Assembly (NCBI GenBank): GCA_019694685.1
Contig: JAIBBM010000033.1
Span: 1 to 47,349, forward strand
Origin: Leptospirales bacterium
GTDB taxonomy: Bacteria; Spirochaetota; Leptospiria; Leptospirales; Leptonemataceae
Direction: 5' to 3'
Length of the DNA: 47,349 nt
Under the pieces are notes generated by a model. That model was not told the origin of the DNA. It made no database searches and was given only the letters and a program-made list of their open reading frames with translations. Below are positions 18,452-26,074 of this stretch, one piece after another. The position numbers were made by a program, and so were the translations under genes. Position 1 is the first letter of the stretch; each line of letters starts with the position of its first letter.

Positions 18452-20188
18452 TCAGTCGATGTAGTCTTTCAGTTTCTTGCTGCGAGACGGATGTCTCAGA
18501 CGCCGCAGAGCTTTCGCTTCGATCTGGCGAATCCTTTCTCGAGTCACCTGGAAGACGTAACCTACTTCTTCCAGAGTGTGCGAATATCCATCGTCCAGAC
18601 CAAATCTCATGCGCAAAACTTTCTGCTCGCGAGCAGGCAAGGTGTTGAGTACACTGCGAATTTGTTCTGTAAGAAGTTTGTGCGCCGTTGCGTTGATAGG
18701 CGATTCCACTTCCTGATCCGGAATAAAATCTCCCAGTTCTGAATCTTCTTCTGATCCAACTGGAACTTCCAGGGAAATTGGTTCGCGTGCAACATTCTTG
18801 ACTGCTTTGACTTTCTGCACCGGCCAGCCAAGACGTTCTGCAATTTCTTCGTTGGTTGGTTCCCGGCCAGTTTCCTGGAGGAAGAGACGAGTCTCGCGCA
18901 CCACTTTGTTGATCTGTTCGATCATGTGGATTGGAATTCGAATCGTGCGCGCCTGGTCAGAAATCGCACGAGTGATTGCCTGACGAATCCACCATGTAGC
19001 ATACGTGGAGAATTTATAACCTTTCTTGTATTCGAATTTATCTACCGCTTTGATCAGGCCAATGTTTCCTTCCTGAATCAAATCGAAGAAATGCATACCA
19101 CGGTTCGCATAACGTTTCGCAATCGAAACAACGAGCCTGAGGTTTGCTTTGATGAGTTCTTTTTTTGCCTGAGCGATTTCGCGCTCACCACGATTGAGAG
19201 ATTCGCCCCATCTGAGTATATCAGATACAATCGAACCTGCTTCCTGCTCCATACGGCGGAGCTTTCTTTCGTTGTTGCGGATATCCTTGATGATTTCGCG
19301 CACCTCATCGATCGGTGCGTTCATTTCTTTTTCAATCAGATCCAGGTTTTCATTCTTTTCAATGAAACGGTTGTACGCCTTGATCTCTTTGATGTCTTTT
19401 CCGTATCTCGCGCGAATGCCAAGGAAATGTCTCTGGATCTCCTTGATGCGAAACACCATGGACTTGATCTTCTGCGAAATGCGCTGGATTTCTTTTTGTG
19501 AAACACCCACCTTGCGCACTGCATTGAGCAAGAGTGCTTTGGACTCGTCCGCTTTCAGACGGTATTCACGCCATTTCTTGGATCCTTCTACGTACTTCTT
19601 GAGACGATTCTGCGCTTCCTGCAGCTTCTTCTCTTCTGCGACGATGGTTTCCATCTCGTGAAAGAAAATCTTCTCGAGCTTTTCCAGTTCTGTAGTGGAC
19701 ATGTAGTACGCTTTGTTTGCGCGCACAACATCTGTGATTTTGATTTTGCGAGAACGAATCTTGGGCAGAAGCTTCATGAAGTTCGCACGAAGCAAAGACG
19801 ATTCGAGTATGGTTTCTTCTATGATGTTTTCGCCATTTTCAATGCGGCGTGCCAGGAATACTTCTTTGTCTCCCGAAATCAGAGAAACGCGGCCAATCTC
19901 TTTGAGATAGAGACGAATCGGATCGTCGCTTGAATTGGCGGGCGCGTCTTTCTTCTTTCGCGCTTTGGCAGGTGGTTCCTTCTTGACCACTTCTTCCTGC
20001 GGTCTGCTGGAGTATTCCTCCACAACCTCGATGCCCATCTGGTTGAGGAGTGTAAACACGTCCTCAATCCACTCCGAGTTTACGATCTTCTCGGGGAGGT
20101 ACTCATTGATTTCGTCGTATGTGATCTCTCCGTTGGCTTTGCCAATTGAGATGATCTTTTGAATTTCCGGTAGGTCTTCCATTGACAT
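18452..20188 (-). CDS. rpoD: Primary RNA polymerase sigma factor (sigma-70)
   Basis: Directs RNA polymerase to housekeeping promoters. It has 578 residues. Region 1.1-like sequence is at the N-terminus ([19 protein letters not shown]), region 1.2 at [17 protein letters not shown], and a long charged non-conserved region follows. Region 2 is [20 protein letters not shown] to [18 protein letters not shown], region 3 is [13 protein letters not shown], and region 4 is [17 protein letters not shown] to [18 protein letters not shown]. The SD GAGG lies in the end of dnaG; an ATG two codons in (20182) is an alternative start. Following dnaG is the conserved macromolecular-synthesis operon order. Confidence 0.98.
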   Translation of the reverse strand: MSMEDLPEIQKIISIGKANGEITYDEINEYLPEKIVNSEWIEDVFTLLNQMGIEVVEEYSSRPQEEVVKKEPPAKARKKKDAPANSSDDPIRLYLKEIGRVSLISGDKEVFLARRIENGENIIEETILESSLLRANFMKLLPKIRSRKIKITDVVRANKAYYMSTTELEKLEKIFFHEMETIVAEEKKLQEAQNRLKKYVEGSKKWREYRLKADESKALLLNAVRKVGVSQKEIQRISQKIKSMVFRIKEIQRHFLGIRARYGKDIKEIKAYNRFIEKNENLDLIEKEMNAPIDEVREIIKDIRNNERKLRRMEQEAGSIVSDILRWGESLNRGEREIAQAKKELIKANLRLVVSIAKRYANRGMHFFDLIQEGNIGLIKAVDKFEYKKGYKFSTYATWWIRQAITRAISDQARTIRIPIHMIEQINKVVRETRLFLQETGREPTNEEIAERLGWPVQKVKAVKNVAREPISLEVPVGSEEDSELGDFIPDQEVESPINATAHKLLTEQIRSVLNTLPAREQKVLRMRFGLDDGYSHTLEEVGYVFQVTRERIRQIEAKALRRLRHPSRSKKLKDYID

Positions 20189-20194
20189 GGCCGG

Positions 20195-22054
20195 TTATAC
20201 CTCGCTCCTGCCCTGGGGTGTTTCCACTCCAGATAGCCTCATTTTTTTGGACCGCAAAGTCTGCAATTCCAGGACAATCTCATTCTTCTTTGAGAGCAGC
20301 GGGAATTCCATTACAGGATCGGCTCCCGCCAGCTGCAAATCCAGATCCTCGAACTCCTTTTCGAGACTTCGAATCCGGTGTTCTACAAGCAAATCCCGCA
20401 CGACTCCAACAGGGTCCTCTGATGGGGCGCGTGAGAGTAAAAGCCCATGAAAGATTGAGACGATTGAATCGGGAAGCTGGTCTGAAAAAACAGTCTCCGG
20501 CGTCCAAAGATTCCCAGAAATAGCTCTGGTATCTAGATAACGAACCATGATCTCTGACGGCTCGTCCTGAAAGGAAAAAGAATCCATTTCCTCGCGTAAA
20601 TCCACGAGGGCGGTTGGATGAAACATGAAGATGGCAACGATCTCCCGCTCGCACTTTGCAATGTTTGAGAGCGGAGGGGCCATCACAGTGCGACCCTGAG
20701 CAGGCCTTTTCTGCATGGGAGACCTGGCGCGATCAGGCGATACTCCAATGATCGCGCTTCCTTCCTGTTTCAAAATCTGCCCGAGTTCTGGCGGCATGGT
20801 CTTCACCAGCTCATCCAATCTGGCCAGGCCGTCTCTTTTAGAAGACGCATCGAGTTCCATTCTCTTGCGCTCGTATTCGCGGCGAACATGCTCCCCAAAT
20901 CTAAGAAGACCTTCTGAACCAGGTTCCGCTGCAGGAATGACTGCGGTGCCCGGAAACATGGTCTCTACGATCAGATATCTCTCTCCTGGAAAAGAAAGTG
21001 CAAGGAGAGACAGAATGGTAGCAGCATCTGTTTTTACAGATAGATCAAATGCATCCATGCCCTCTGGAAGTAGAAGCACTCGCACACGCAGTTTCCCTTT
21101 TTCAAGTGCAAGGCGAACTGCTTTGAGTGCAGCCGCTCTACCCGCCTTGTCTCCGTCCATCATGCAGACGAGTGTATCTGCGTATTTTTCAATGAGGCGA
21201 AGCTGGCTTTCCGTAAATGCAGTTCCAAGCGGAGCCACAGCGCGAGAAAGACCTGCCTGCGAAAGACCAATCACATCCAGGTAGCCTTCCACAAGAATTG
21301 CTTCCCGCGAAGGCCTGATTTCTTTGAGAGATTGATACAAACCGTACAGCAGTTCCTGCTTGTGAAATACGCGCGAATCCTGGGAGTTAATGTATTTGGC
21401 GCGATCATCAAAACCAGGGAGAGCTCTTCCGCCGAATCCGCACAGCCTGCCCACTGCATCGCGAATGGGAAACATGACGCGGCCGCGAAAGAAATCATAC
21501 GTGCGGCGATCTTCTTCTTTCGCGCGAATGAGTCCCATTTCCTTGAGCAGTTCTTCTTTGCCGCGAATTCCTTCGCGGTCGAGGCTTTCAGCAAGCCAGT
21601 TCCACGAATCAGGAGAGGAGCCCATTTCAAAACGAGCTGCCGTGTCTTCATGGATCGACCGCGACTCCATGTATTTCTGCACCACATCGTCTGTTTTCAA
21701 GTGAGAGCGAAACAGGCGAAGGGCTTGCTCGTTTAAATCATAATAGCGTTTGAGTGGATCTTCTTTTCCGGGGGTGCGTTCAATTCCCGCATAACGGGCC
21801 AGTTCGTCGAGAGCCTGCACAAAAGACAGAGACTCTTTTTCCATGACGAAAGTGAACAGATCCCCGTCTTTGCCGCATCCAAAGCAGTGAAATCGCCCAG
21901 TGTCAGGACGCACATGAAAGGACGGACTTCTTTCCTGATGAAAAGGACAAAGGCCCGTAAACCCTTTCCCGGTTTTCTTGAGCTTCACATAACGGCCAAT
22001 ATACGATTCTATAGGAATGGCCGCGATGATTCGCTGCTTTAAGTCGTCGTTCAA
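20195..22054 (-). CDS. dnaG: DNA primase
   Basis: Makes RNA primers at the replication fork. It has 619 residues from a TTG start with AGAGG just upstream. Order: CHC2 zinc finger near the N-terminus (GLCPFHQERSPSFHV, FHCFGCGKDGD: ligands Cys-His-Cys-Cys), RNA polymerase core (GFGGRALPG, KYINSQDS), TOPRIM (ILVEGYLDVIGLSQAG, CMMDGDKAG) and a divergent C-terminal helicase-binding region. It sits 8 bases after yqeY and 6 bases before rpoD. Confidence 0.97.
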   Translation of the reverse strand: MNDDLKQRIIAAIPIESYIGRYVKLKKTGKGFTGLCPFHQERSPSFHVRPDTGRFHCFGCGKDGDLFTFVMEKESLSFVQALDELARYAGIERTPGKEDPLKRYYDLNEQALRLFRSHLKTDDVVQKYMESRSIHEDTAARFEMGSSPDSWNWLAESLDREGIRGKEELLKEMGLIRAKEEDRRTYDFFRGRVMFPIRDAVGRLCGFGGRALPGFDDRAKYINSQDSRVFHKQELLYGLYQSLKEIRPSREAILVEGYLDVIGLSQAGLSRAVAPLGTAFTESQLRLIEKYADTLVCMMDGDKAGRAAALKAVRLALEKGKLRVRVLLLPEGMDAFDLSVKTDAATILSLLALSFPGERYLIVETMFPGTAVIPAAEPGSEGLLRFGEHVRREYERKRMELDASSKRDGLARLDELVKTMPPELGQILKQEGSAIIGVSPDRARSPMQKRPAQGRTVMAPPLSNIAKCEREIVAIFMFHPTALVDLREEMDSFSFQDEPSEIMVRYLDTRAISGNLWTPETVFSDQLPDSIVSIFHGLLLSRAPSEDPVGVVRDLLVEHRIRSLEKEFEDLDLQLAGADPVMEFPLLSKKNEIVLELQTLRSKKMRLSGVETPQGRSEV

Positions 22055-22062
22055 GCGACCTC

Positions 22063-22518
22063 TCAGTTCCCGAGCAGGGAGCGCACGATGCGATTTACAG
22101 TGTTGCCGTCAATGTTCTGGCCTTTGAAGGCGGCCATGACCTTCCCCATTACTTTGCCAAAATCCTGGGGGCCTGCCGGTTTTACTTCTGCGATGATTTC
22201 CTGCGCCTTCGCGCGAACTACGTCTTCAGAAATACTTGCCGGCAAATAAGTTTCAAGAACGGACATTTCTGCCGCTTCTTTTTCCGCCATCTCGGGACGC
22301 CCGCCCTTCTCAAACTGGTCTTTTGCTTCCTGACGTTTCTTAATGGCGCGGCGAATGAGCGTCATGACCAGGTCATCCTCCAACGTGGAGGCGCCCGTCT
22401 TGGTCATTTCATACTGGAGTTCGCTTTTGAGCATTCGGAGGGTGCCGAGTCGCACTTCCTCCTTCTTTCTCATTGCGTCCTTTATATCTTCGCCGATTTT
22501 TTCCTGGAGAGTGGGCAT
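22063..22518 (-). CDS. yqeY: GatB/YqeY-domain protein
   Basis: The 151-residue cytoplasmic protein covers the whole YqeY family: N-terminal helices (IGEDIKDAMRKKEEVRLGTL), the RRAIKKRQEAKDQFEKGGR stretch, and the tRNA-binding-like C-terminal tail domain (GPQDFGKVMGKVMAAFKGQ, DGNTVNRIVRSLL) related to the GatB tail. Its biochemical role is unclear; a link to tRNA-dependent amidotransfer or translation is suggested by homology. It starts directly after the rpsU stop with no gap. rpsU-yqeY-dnaG-rpoD order is widely conserved. Confidence 0.95.
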   Translation of the reverse strand: MPTLQEKIGEDIKDAMRKKEEVRLGTLRMLKSELQYEMTKTGASTLEDDLVMTLIRRAIKKRQEAKDQFEKGGRPEMAEKEAAEMSVLETYLPASISEDVVRAKAQEIIAEVKPAGPQDFGKVMGKVMAAFKGQNIDGNTVNRIVRSLLGN

Positions 22519-22728
22519 TCAGGATTTGTCTTTTCTGAGCATGATGATGCGCTTTTTCTCCCGCTTGCGTACTGCGGCGTCATGCTTGCGCTTGCGTCTT
22601 TCTGACGGCTTTTCGAAATATTCGCGTCTCTTTACTTCGGACTGGATTCCAGCGTTGACGCATTCTCTTTTGAACCGCTTCAGTGCGGATTCAATAGATT
22701 CACCTTCTTTGAGTATAACACCAATCAT
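22519..22728 (-). CDS. rpsU: 30S ribosomal protein bS21
   Basis: Small ribosomal protein at the 3' end of 16S rRNA, needed for mRNA engagement. The 69 residues match bS21: GESIESALKRFKRECVNAGI, VKRREYFEKPSERRKRKH, and a basic C-terminal helix. It is slightly longer than the common 58-71 range minimum and ends in Lys-rich sequence. The ATG overlaps the stop of an upstream ORF (ATGA) and SD pairing is weak (GGAG about 15 bases upstream), so translation may depend on that ORF. Confidence 0.97.
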   Translation of the reverse strand: MIGVILKEGESIESALKRFKRECVNAGIQSEVKRREYFEKPSERRKRKHDAAVRKREKKRIIMLRKDKS

Positions 22729-22967
22729 TTGTTAGAACGTTTTCTCCATATTAAGTTGCCTGCAGGGGACCAAATCACCACATTTTTGTAAGGCAGGAGT
22801 TCCGTAAACCCCTTCTTTGAGCCGCTTTCTTCGCAAAAGGCCAATCGGGCGACTGCCCGTTTTGACCATGGACTCTGAGGGTTCGTCCCCTCGCCCTTGC
22901 AAACCACCCGCAACCGCTTGTCTGGCAGGCCCGGCTCCCCCTGCACGCACCTCCGCGCATGCGACAT
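22725..22967 (-). CDS. Possible small ORF translationally coupled to rpsU
   Basis: The 80-codon frame starts at ATG 22967 and its TGA overlaps the rpsU ATG. The product would be basic, with three Cys (VVCKGEG, LAFCEESG) and a C-terminus LLPYKNVVIWSPAGN. No family recognised. The overlap and position argue for a real gene; competing open frames in the same stretch (one from 22995) and hairpins at 22846-22859 and 22877-22892 argue that it may instead be a structured leader RNA for the operon. I cannot decide between these. Confidence 0.4.
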   Translation of the reverse strand: MSHARRCVQGEPGLPDKRLRVVCKGEGTNPQSPWSKRAVARLAFCEESGSKKGFTELLPYKNVVIWSPAGNLIWRKRSNK

Positions 22968-23106
22968 AATCTTTTCCAGGTCGCATTCGCGCCACTCGGC
23001 AGATTCTCAGCCTGAGTTCACTTTTTTTGGGACATAATCAGAAATTTTCCTCCTGGAAACCGCATTTTCTGCCGTACAAATATTTGCGACATAACGGGAG
23101 AAGAGT
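22968..23106. promoter_or_regulatory. Divergent intergenic region of the rpsU operon and the 71-residue gene
   Basis: This non-coding stretch holds three copies of GACATAA on the plus strand (22963-22969, 23031-23037, 23088-23094) at roughly 60-base steps, the first one overlapping the start of the rpsU-coupled ORF. The last lies 13 bases before the GTG at 23107, whose SD GGGAGAAGA is clear. The motif could be -10-like for plus-strand transcription or a repeated operator; the sequence does not settle which. Confidence 0.35.
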
Positions 23107-23322
23107 GTGAAAGTAACAGACAACGAATTCAAAAAGCAGCTCGAGCAGTACATCCAGTTTCGGGGGATTGACATCATACTTCATTTGAAGGATGGCACGG
23201 TCATCGAGCTAGACAAGAATCGCAAAATGGATGGGGATATCATTGTGCGAAACACCCGCGAAGGAAAACGCGAAAACATCCATCTGGACGAAGTACTCAA
23301 AGCAGACTTTTACGCAGCCTAG
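23107..23322 (+). CDS. Small acidic/basic protein with a beta-barrel-like pattern, unknown function
   Basis: The 71 residues start at GTG 23107 behind a good SD. An N-terminal helix (DNEFKKQLEQYIQF) is followed by alternating strands: IDIILHLKDGTVIELDK, GDIIVRNT, ENIHLDEVLKADF. The strand-turn order 'L-x-L-x-DG...(R)-E-x-x-x-L-D-x-V/I' recalls small RNA-binding barrels such as Rof or Sm-like proteins, but I cannot place it in a family. It stands alone between the rpsU operon and the repeat island. Confidence 0.7.
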   Translation: MKVTDNEFKKQLEQYIQFRGIDIILHLKDGTVIELDKNRKMDGDIIVRNTREGKRENIHLDEVLKADFYAA

Positions 23323-23363
23323 GCGCCTCGGGCCGCCTGCGAATAACGTGATATCCCGCCCGT

Positions 23364-23507
23364 GCGGTCCATCCTCGCGTGCGCCGCAGCGGCGCTCGGA
23401 CGCTCCGAAATCGCCTCGTGCGGCCGAGCGCAAACATATCCGCCGCAACGCCCGGGATGCAGTCCATCCTCGCGAGCGCCGTTGCGACGCTCGGACGCTC
23501 CGAATTC
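23364..23507. repeat. GC-rich imperfect tandem repeat (95-base period)
   Basis: Two copies of a GC-rich unit of about 49 bases begin at 23364 (GCGGTCCATCCTCGCG...) and 23459 (GCAGTCCATCCTCGCG...), both ending in CGGACGCTCCGAA. Each contains a short inverted repeat (CGAGCG/CGCTCG in the second). Between them, 23415-23466 is a second repeat family with another copy at 24321-24375. Open frames through it on both strands are Arg/Ala-rich and look like translations of non-coding GC-rich DNA. With only two copies and no spacers it is not a CRISPR. Confidence 0.75.
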
Positions 23508-23551
23508 CGCTGTGGACTGCACCCGGCCGCCGCAGCATAAACCGCGCTGGA

Positions 23552-23612
23552 CCTTCGAGGCTTTCAAATTTAAGAAAGGCGCGCATTTCCTTAAACGATT
23601 CGCGCGAGCGAA
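23552..23612. repeat. Direct repeat, left copy, flanking the accessory island
   Basis: About 60 bases beginning CCTTCGAGGCTTTCAAATTT are repeated in the same orientation at 25376-25432. The first 25 bases are identical, and the rest differs by a few substitutions and small indels up to a GATTCGCGC...GCGA end. Similarity may extend about ten bases upstream (ACCGCG). The two copies bracket 1.8 kb of short minus-strand ORFs. Confidence 0.8.
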
Positions 23613-23651
23613 CACAATGCGTCGTGAATCTTCTCATTCCCCCGCCACTCG

Positions 23652-24062
23652 CTAGTAAATCAAAATAGGATTGTTCTCATGGCGCGCCACAACCATAGCC
23701 TTTCTCAACCGGAGCGCTATGAGGCGCAGGTGTCGCGTTATACGATCGCTTAACAACCGCTCCACTTCCCGCGAAAAGGCATCCAGCTGATCAGGGCGAA
23801 TCACAGTATCACACTTAAGTAACCGCTCGATCGTCGGGAAAGTATCCGATACTTTGGCGAGATCGTCAAGAAGTTCAGCGCGACCGGAACCATTGCCAAT
23901 ATACCCCTCATAGGCATTCCAATATCGGGAAGGAAGTTGTTTGATCAGCCTTTCATCCAAGGGGTACCACTCGCCGCTATTTGCATCCTGTTCAAAGGCT
24001 CCCAGTTTGAGCCATTCCCCCATGCTTTCCGCAGACTTGTTTACATATGCCGAGAAGCCCAT
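23652..24062 (-). CDS. Hypothetical 136-residue protein, candidate immunity-type gene
   Basis: Soluble, mostly helical protein with Trp/Tyr-rich N-terminal half (GEWLKLGAFEQDANSGEWYP, PSRYWNAYEGYIGNG) and a charged C-terminal helix bundle (DAFSREVERLLSDRITRHLR). No family recognised, no signal or membrane segment. Its ATG follows the stop of the preceding ORF by one base, so the two are coupled. Small, cytoplasmic, downstream of a truncated secreted-looking fragment and between repeats: this is how polymorphic-toxin immunity genes are arranged, so that role is inferred, not shown. Confidence 0.6.
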   Translation of the reverse strand: MGFSAYVNKSAESMGEWLKLGAFEQDANSGEWYPLDERLIKQLPSRYWNAYEGYIGNGSGRAELLDDLAKVSDTFPTIERLLKCDTVIRPDQLDAFSREVERLLSDRITRHLRLIALRLRKAMVVARHENNPILIY

Positions 24063-24063
24063 A

Positions 24064-24390
24064 TCAATACTCCAGAAACTGCGTTAGCTGGCCATCATGG
24101 ATACCTAGACCAAACGGTCCTGCGTTTACATTCCCGCCGATCTGTCCATTCGCATAATTGAAGTTCCCAAGATCCCCGGATAGAGATGCTCCCAGCTGGC
24201 CATTGGTGATGCTCACGCCCACTGCACCATACGGTGTATCCGTCCCGATTGTTCCGTTCACGTTACCGTTAGACGACACTGTGAGGCCGCCAATGTTTGG
24301 GGATAGTACTCCGTGATCATCTCGTGCGGCCTCCGCGCAAATAGAATCTGCTGCAGCGCCCGGGGATCCAGTCCAAAGGCTAACTGTCAA
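24064..24390 (-). CDS. Gly/Asn-rich fragment, possible orphan C-terminal module of a large exported protein
   Basis: The frame encodes up to 108 residues with no good start codon context. The first ~25 codons (24321-24375) are a copy of a dispersed repeat. The unique part (GVLSPNIGGLTVSSNGN through LGIHDGQLTQFLEY) is Gly/Asn/Ser-rich with beta-type periodicity (NGQLGASLSGDLGNF, NGQIGGNVNAGPFG). It has no signal peptide and looks like the tail of a larger secreted or surface protein. It may be an orphan cassette that can recombine onto a full-length gene elsewhere, or simply a pseudogene fragment. Confidence 0.5.
   Translation of the reverse strand: MTVSLWTGSPGAAADSICAEAARDDHGVLSPNIGGLTVSSNGNVNGTIGTDTPYGAVGVSITNGQLGASLSGDLGNFNYANGQIGGNVNAGPFGLGIHDGQLTQFLEY
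24321..24375. repeat. Dispersed GC-rich repeat, second copy
   Basis: The stretch from CTCGTGCGGCC to GGATCCAGTCCA aligns with 23415-23466 in the same orientation, sharing the ends CTCGTGCGGCC, a central GCGCAAA, CGCCCGGG and the final CAGTCCA with several substitutions and short indels. It sits exactly at the junction between two of the short minus-strand modules. Confidence 0.65.
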
Positions 24391-24910
24391 AGTGCGATAC
24401 TCTCCCGCGCCGCCGCGAATGAAGCGCGTGAAGGAACAATATCAGAAGAAGGAAGAAACCGGATTCCATCCTCAGGAAGATCGTAATGTACGTCGATATT
24501 TCATCAAATCGATGAATGCCGCCAAATACAACGGGGCGCAGATAACCGGGCCAAGCAGCGGCCAAGATAGAGCACGCAGCACTAATCCATAAGCAACCAT
24601 TGATCGACCGCGCAAATGCACCAGCAAGCAACAAAGCCAATACAACGAACGCAAAACCTTCCAGCCAATGTATCTCCACGCTAAGAAACCCCGCCAAGAA
24701 AGGCCAGATCCCGCCTTTCAATGCTATCCATTGCTGCAATCTTCCCACGTTTGACCGCTCGCCCAGCAAAATAATCAAGGCGGGTTCCCAGATGCGGATC
24801 GGATTAGCGAGAAGCCCAATGGCACAGAATGCCGCAAATGTTACCGCAAGGCGTGTGAACACATTCGCTTTCAACTTACAACCAGCCCGAAAGCGCGAAA
24901 CCTGCATCAA
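24380..24910 (-). CDS. Hypothetical polytopic membrane protein
   Basis: Up to 176 residues; the ATG pair at 24910/24907 or later TTG/GTG codons are possible starts. About five hydrophobic segments are seen (LAVTFAAFCAIGLLA, PALIILLG, FAFVVLALLLAGAFA, CLWISAACSILAAAW, GFFLLLILFLHAL), then a basic tail. No recognised family. It overlaps the preceding ORF by about 35 bases and the following one by 11. In the island it could be a membrane-type immunity protein for the upstream module, by analogy only. Confidence 0.6.
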   Translation of the reverse strand: MMQVSRFRAGCKLKANVFTRLAVTFAAFCAIGLLANPIRIWEPALIILLGERSNVGRLQQWIALKGGIWPFLAGFLSVEIHWLEGFAFVVLALLLAGAFARSINGCLWISAACSILAAAWPGYLRPVVFGGIHRFDEISTYITIFLRMESGFFLLLILFLHALHSRRRGRVSHFDS

Positions 24911-25109
24911 TCGCGCTGCTATCCCGCCAAGGATCGTTTAGGCCGCCATGATCCATCTGGTTCTTTACATCGGACAAGTACTTTCGCCACTTATGTAGAG
25001 AATCCCGTGCCGGATCGGACATTTTTGCACGACTCGCATAAAGACTGGCTGTTCTCGCGCTCGCGAAAGCAAAGATACAAGCTAGAATCATGAACTGGTT
25101 TCGCCGCAT
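24876..25109 (-). CDS. Hypothetical 77-residue protein with N-terminal hydrophobic segment
   Basis: Starting at ATG 25109, the product has a signal- or anchor-like segment (NQFMILACIFAFASA) and a polar C-terminal part with charged helix (DSLHKWRKYLSDVKNQMDHG) ending in GFALSGWL. No family recognised. An extension to 25256 in the same frame is Gly/Arg-rich and less convincing. It overlaps the ORF ending at 25088 and the membrane-protein ORF. It may be a small exported protein or a truncated remnant. Confidence 0.45.
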   Translation of the reverse strand: MRRNQFMILACIFAFASARTASLYASRAKMSDPARDSLHKWRKYLSDVKNQMDHGGLNDPWRDSSAIDAGFALSGWL

Positions 25110-25279
25110 CCCCGCGCCCTCCATCGATCTATCGACACCGTCAGTATTTCCGGGGCCACCTCCCCGCAAACGGAACCTACTGCATGTAATGGACTCAGCT
25201 TGTACGTCTTGCCCAATCTCCGCAATGGAAAAATCGTGCGCATGGGCTCCGCCCACAAATACCTCAGCTGGCTCTCCAT
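25088..25279 (-). CDS. Short hypothetical ORF or gene remnant
   Basis: From ATG 25279 the frame gives 63 residues (an open frame continues to 25351), with YLWAEPMRTIFPLRRLGKTY and SPLHAVGSVCGEVAPEIL. No domain is recognisable. Its 3' end overlaps the next ORF by 22 bases, in keeping with the overlapping chain in the island, but length and composition do not exclude chance. Confidence 0.3.
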   Translation of the reverse strand: MESQLRYLWAEPMRTIFPLRRLGKTYKLSPLHAVGSVCGEVAPEILTVSIDRWRARGCGETSS

Positions 25280-25375
25280 GTCCCCTTGAGTCCGGATGAT
25301 CTCGAGTGCTTGAATCTCATATGCACGCTCGGAGACAGCGCGCAGGCGCAAAGCCGTCTTTTAGACCGCGAGAGG

Positions 25376-25432
25376 CCTTCGAGGCTTTCAAATTTAAGAA
25401 GCGGCGCATTTCATAAACGATTCGCGCAGCGA
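25376..25432. repeat. Direct repeat, right copy, flanking the accessory island
   Basis: Same-orientation partner of 23552-23612. Beyond it, 25433-25550 is non-coding and contains a shorter match (CACCCGG.CGCCGCA at about 25490) to sequence near 23520, so the similarity of the island edges reaches past the main repeat. DUF421 starts at 25551. Confidence 0.8.
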
Positions 25433-25550
25433 ATCGATCCCTCGAGAACCATACGCCTCCCCTATGGATCTATGCCGGCTCGGCAACCTCCACCCGGACG
25501 CCGCAAATTGCTATGCCGCATAACGGATCGGCGGCAAGCTTGATCTTATC

Positions 25551-26072
25551 ATGACTCTCTTCACACTGCAAAGTTCTATTCTAGAAATCATCCTTCGCAC
25601 AGGCATTGTCTTTGCCGCACTCATGATCTTCGTGCGCATCTTTGGTAAAAAAGAAATCGGGCAGATAGCCCCGAACGATCTGGTATTGCTCCTTCTGATT
25701 TCCAATGCAGTTCAAAATGCAATGGTGGGTGCAGATCAGTCTGTGCCTGGCGGCCTCGCAGCTGTGGGAACCCTGCTCGCACTCAATTTTCTGCTTACTT
25801 TTCTTGCCTCTCGCTCCAAGAGTTTTCGGAGCATCGTAGAAGGAAAAGCAGCCATCCTGATTCACCGGGGTACCGTTGTTTCAGAAAATCTAAAAAAGGA
25901 AAAAGTGTCGATTCTGGAATTGGAACAGGCACTGCGCGAACATGGTGTGGCGGCGATCAGCGATGTGTATCTGGCAGTGCTGGAACTGGACGGCTCTATC
26001 AGCGTCTTAAAGAAAGATGAAATACCGGCAGAGACAAAACCTCATCACAGAATGCGATTCCTAAAAAGATGA
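25551..26072 (+). CDS. DUF421 (YetF-type) membrane protein
   Basis: The 173 residues have an N-terminal two- to three-helix membrane domain (ILEIILRTGIVFAALMIFVR, then NDLVLLLLISNAVQNAMVG and LLALNFLLTFLAS) with the family hallmark GKKEIGQIAPNDLVLLLLIS. A cytoplasmic alpha/beta domain follows (KAAILIHRGTVV, ISILELEQALREHGV-like, DVYLAVLELDGSISVL). The family is common; in Bacillus related proteins affect spore germination or sporulation, but the function here is unknown. It stands alone, convergent with the HTH/TPR gene. Confidence 0.9.
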   Translation: MTLFTLQSSILEIILRTGIVFAALMIFVRIFGKKEIGQIAPNDLVLLLLISNAVQNAMVGADQSVPGGLAAVGTLLALNFLLTFLASRSKSFRSIVEGKAAILIHRGTVVSENLKKEKVSILELEQALREHGVAAISDVYLAVLELDGSISVLKKDEIPAETKPHHRMRFLKR

Positions 26073-26074
26073 AA

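Noticed and set aside
22741..22990. tmRNA, RNase P RNA or SRP RNA
   Set aside because: Scanned both strands for the conserved cores of these RNAs and saw none; only generic GC-rich hairpins are present.
22732..22995. Alternative minus-strand ORF of 87 residues
   Set aside because: Out of frame with the rpsU-coupled ORF, Gly/Arg-rich and without a family; kept only as part of the uncertainty about this stretch.
23364..23507. CRISPR array
   Set aside because: Only two diverged copies at 95-base period, no constant short repeat with unique spacers, and no cas genes.
23209..23668. Arg/Ala-rich ORFs over the GC-rich repeats (both strands)
   Set aside because: All frames are open at once because of composition and the repeat period is not a multiple of three, so coding is unlikely.
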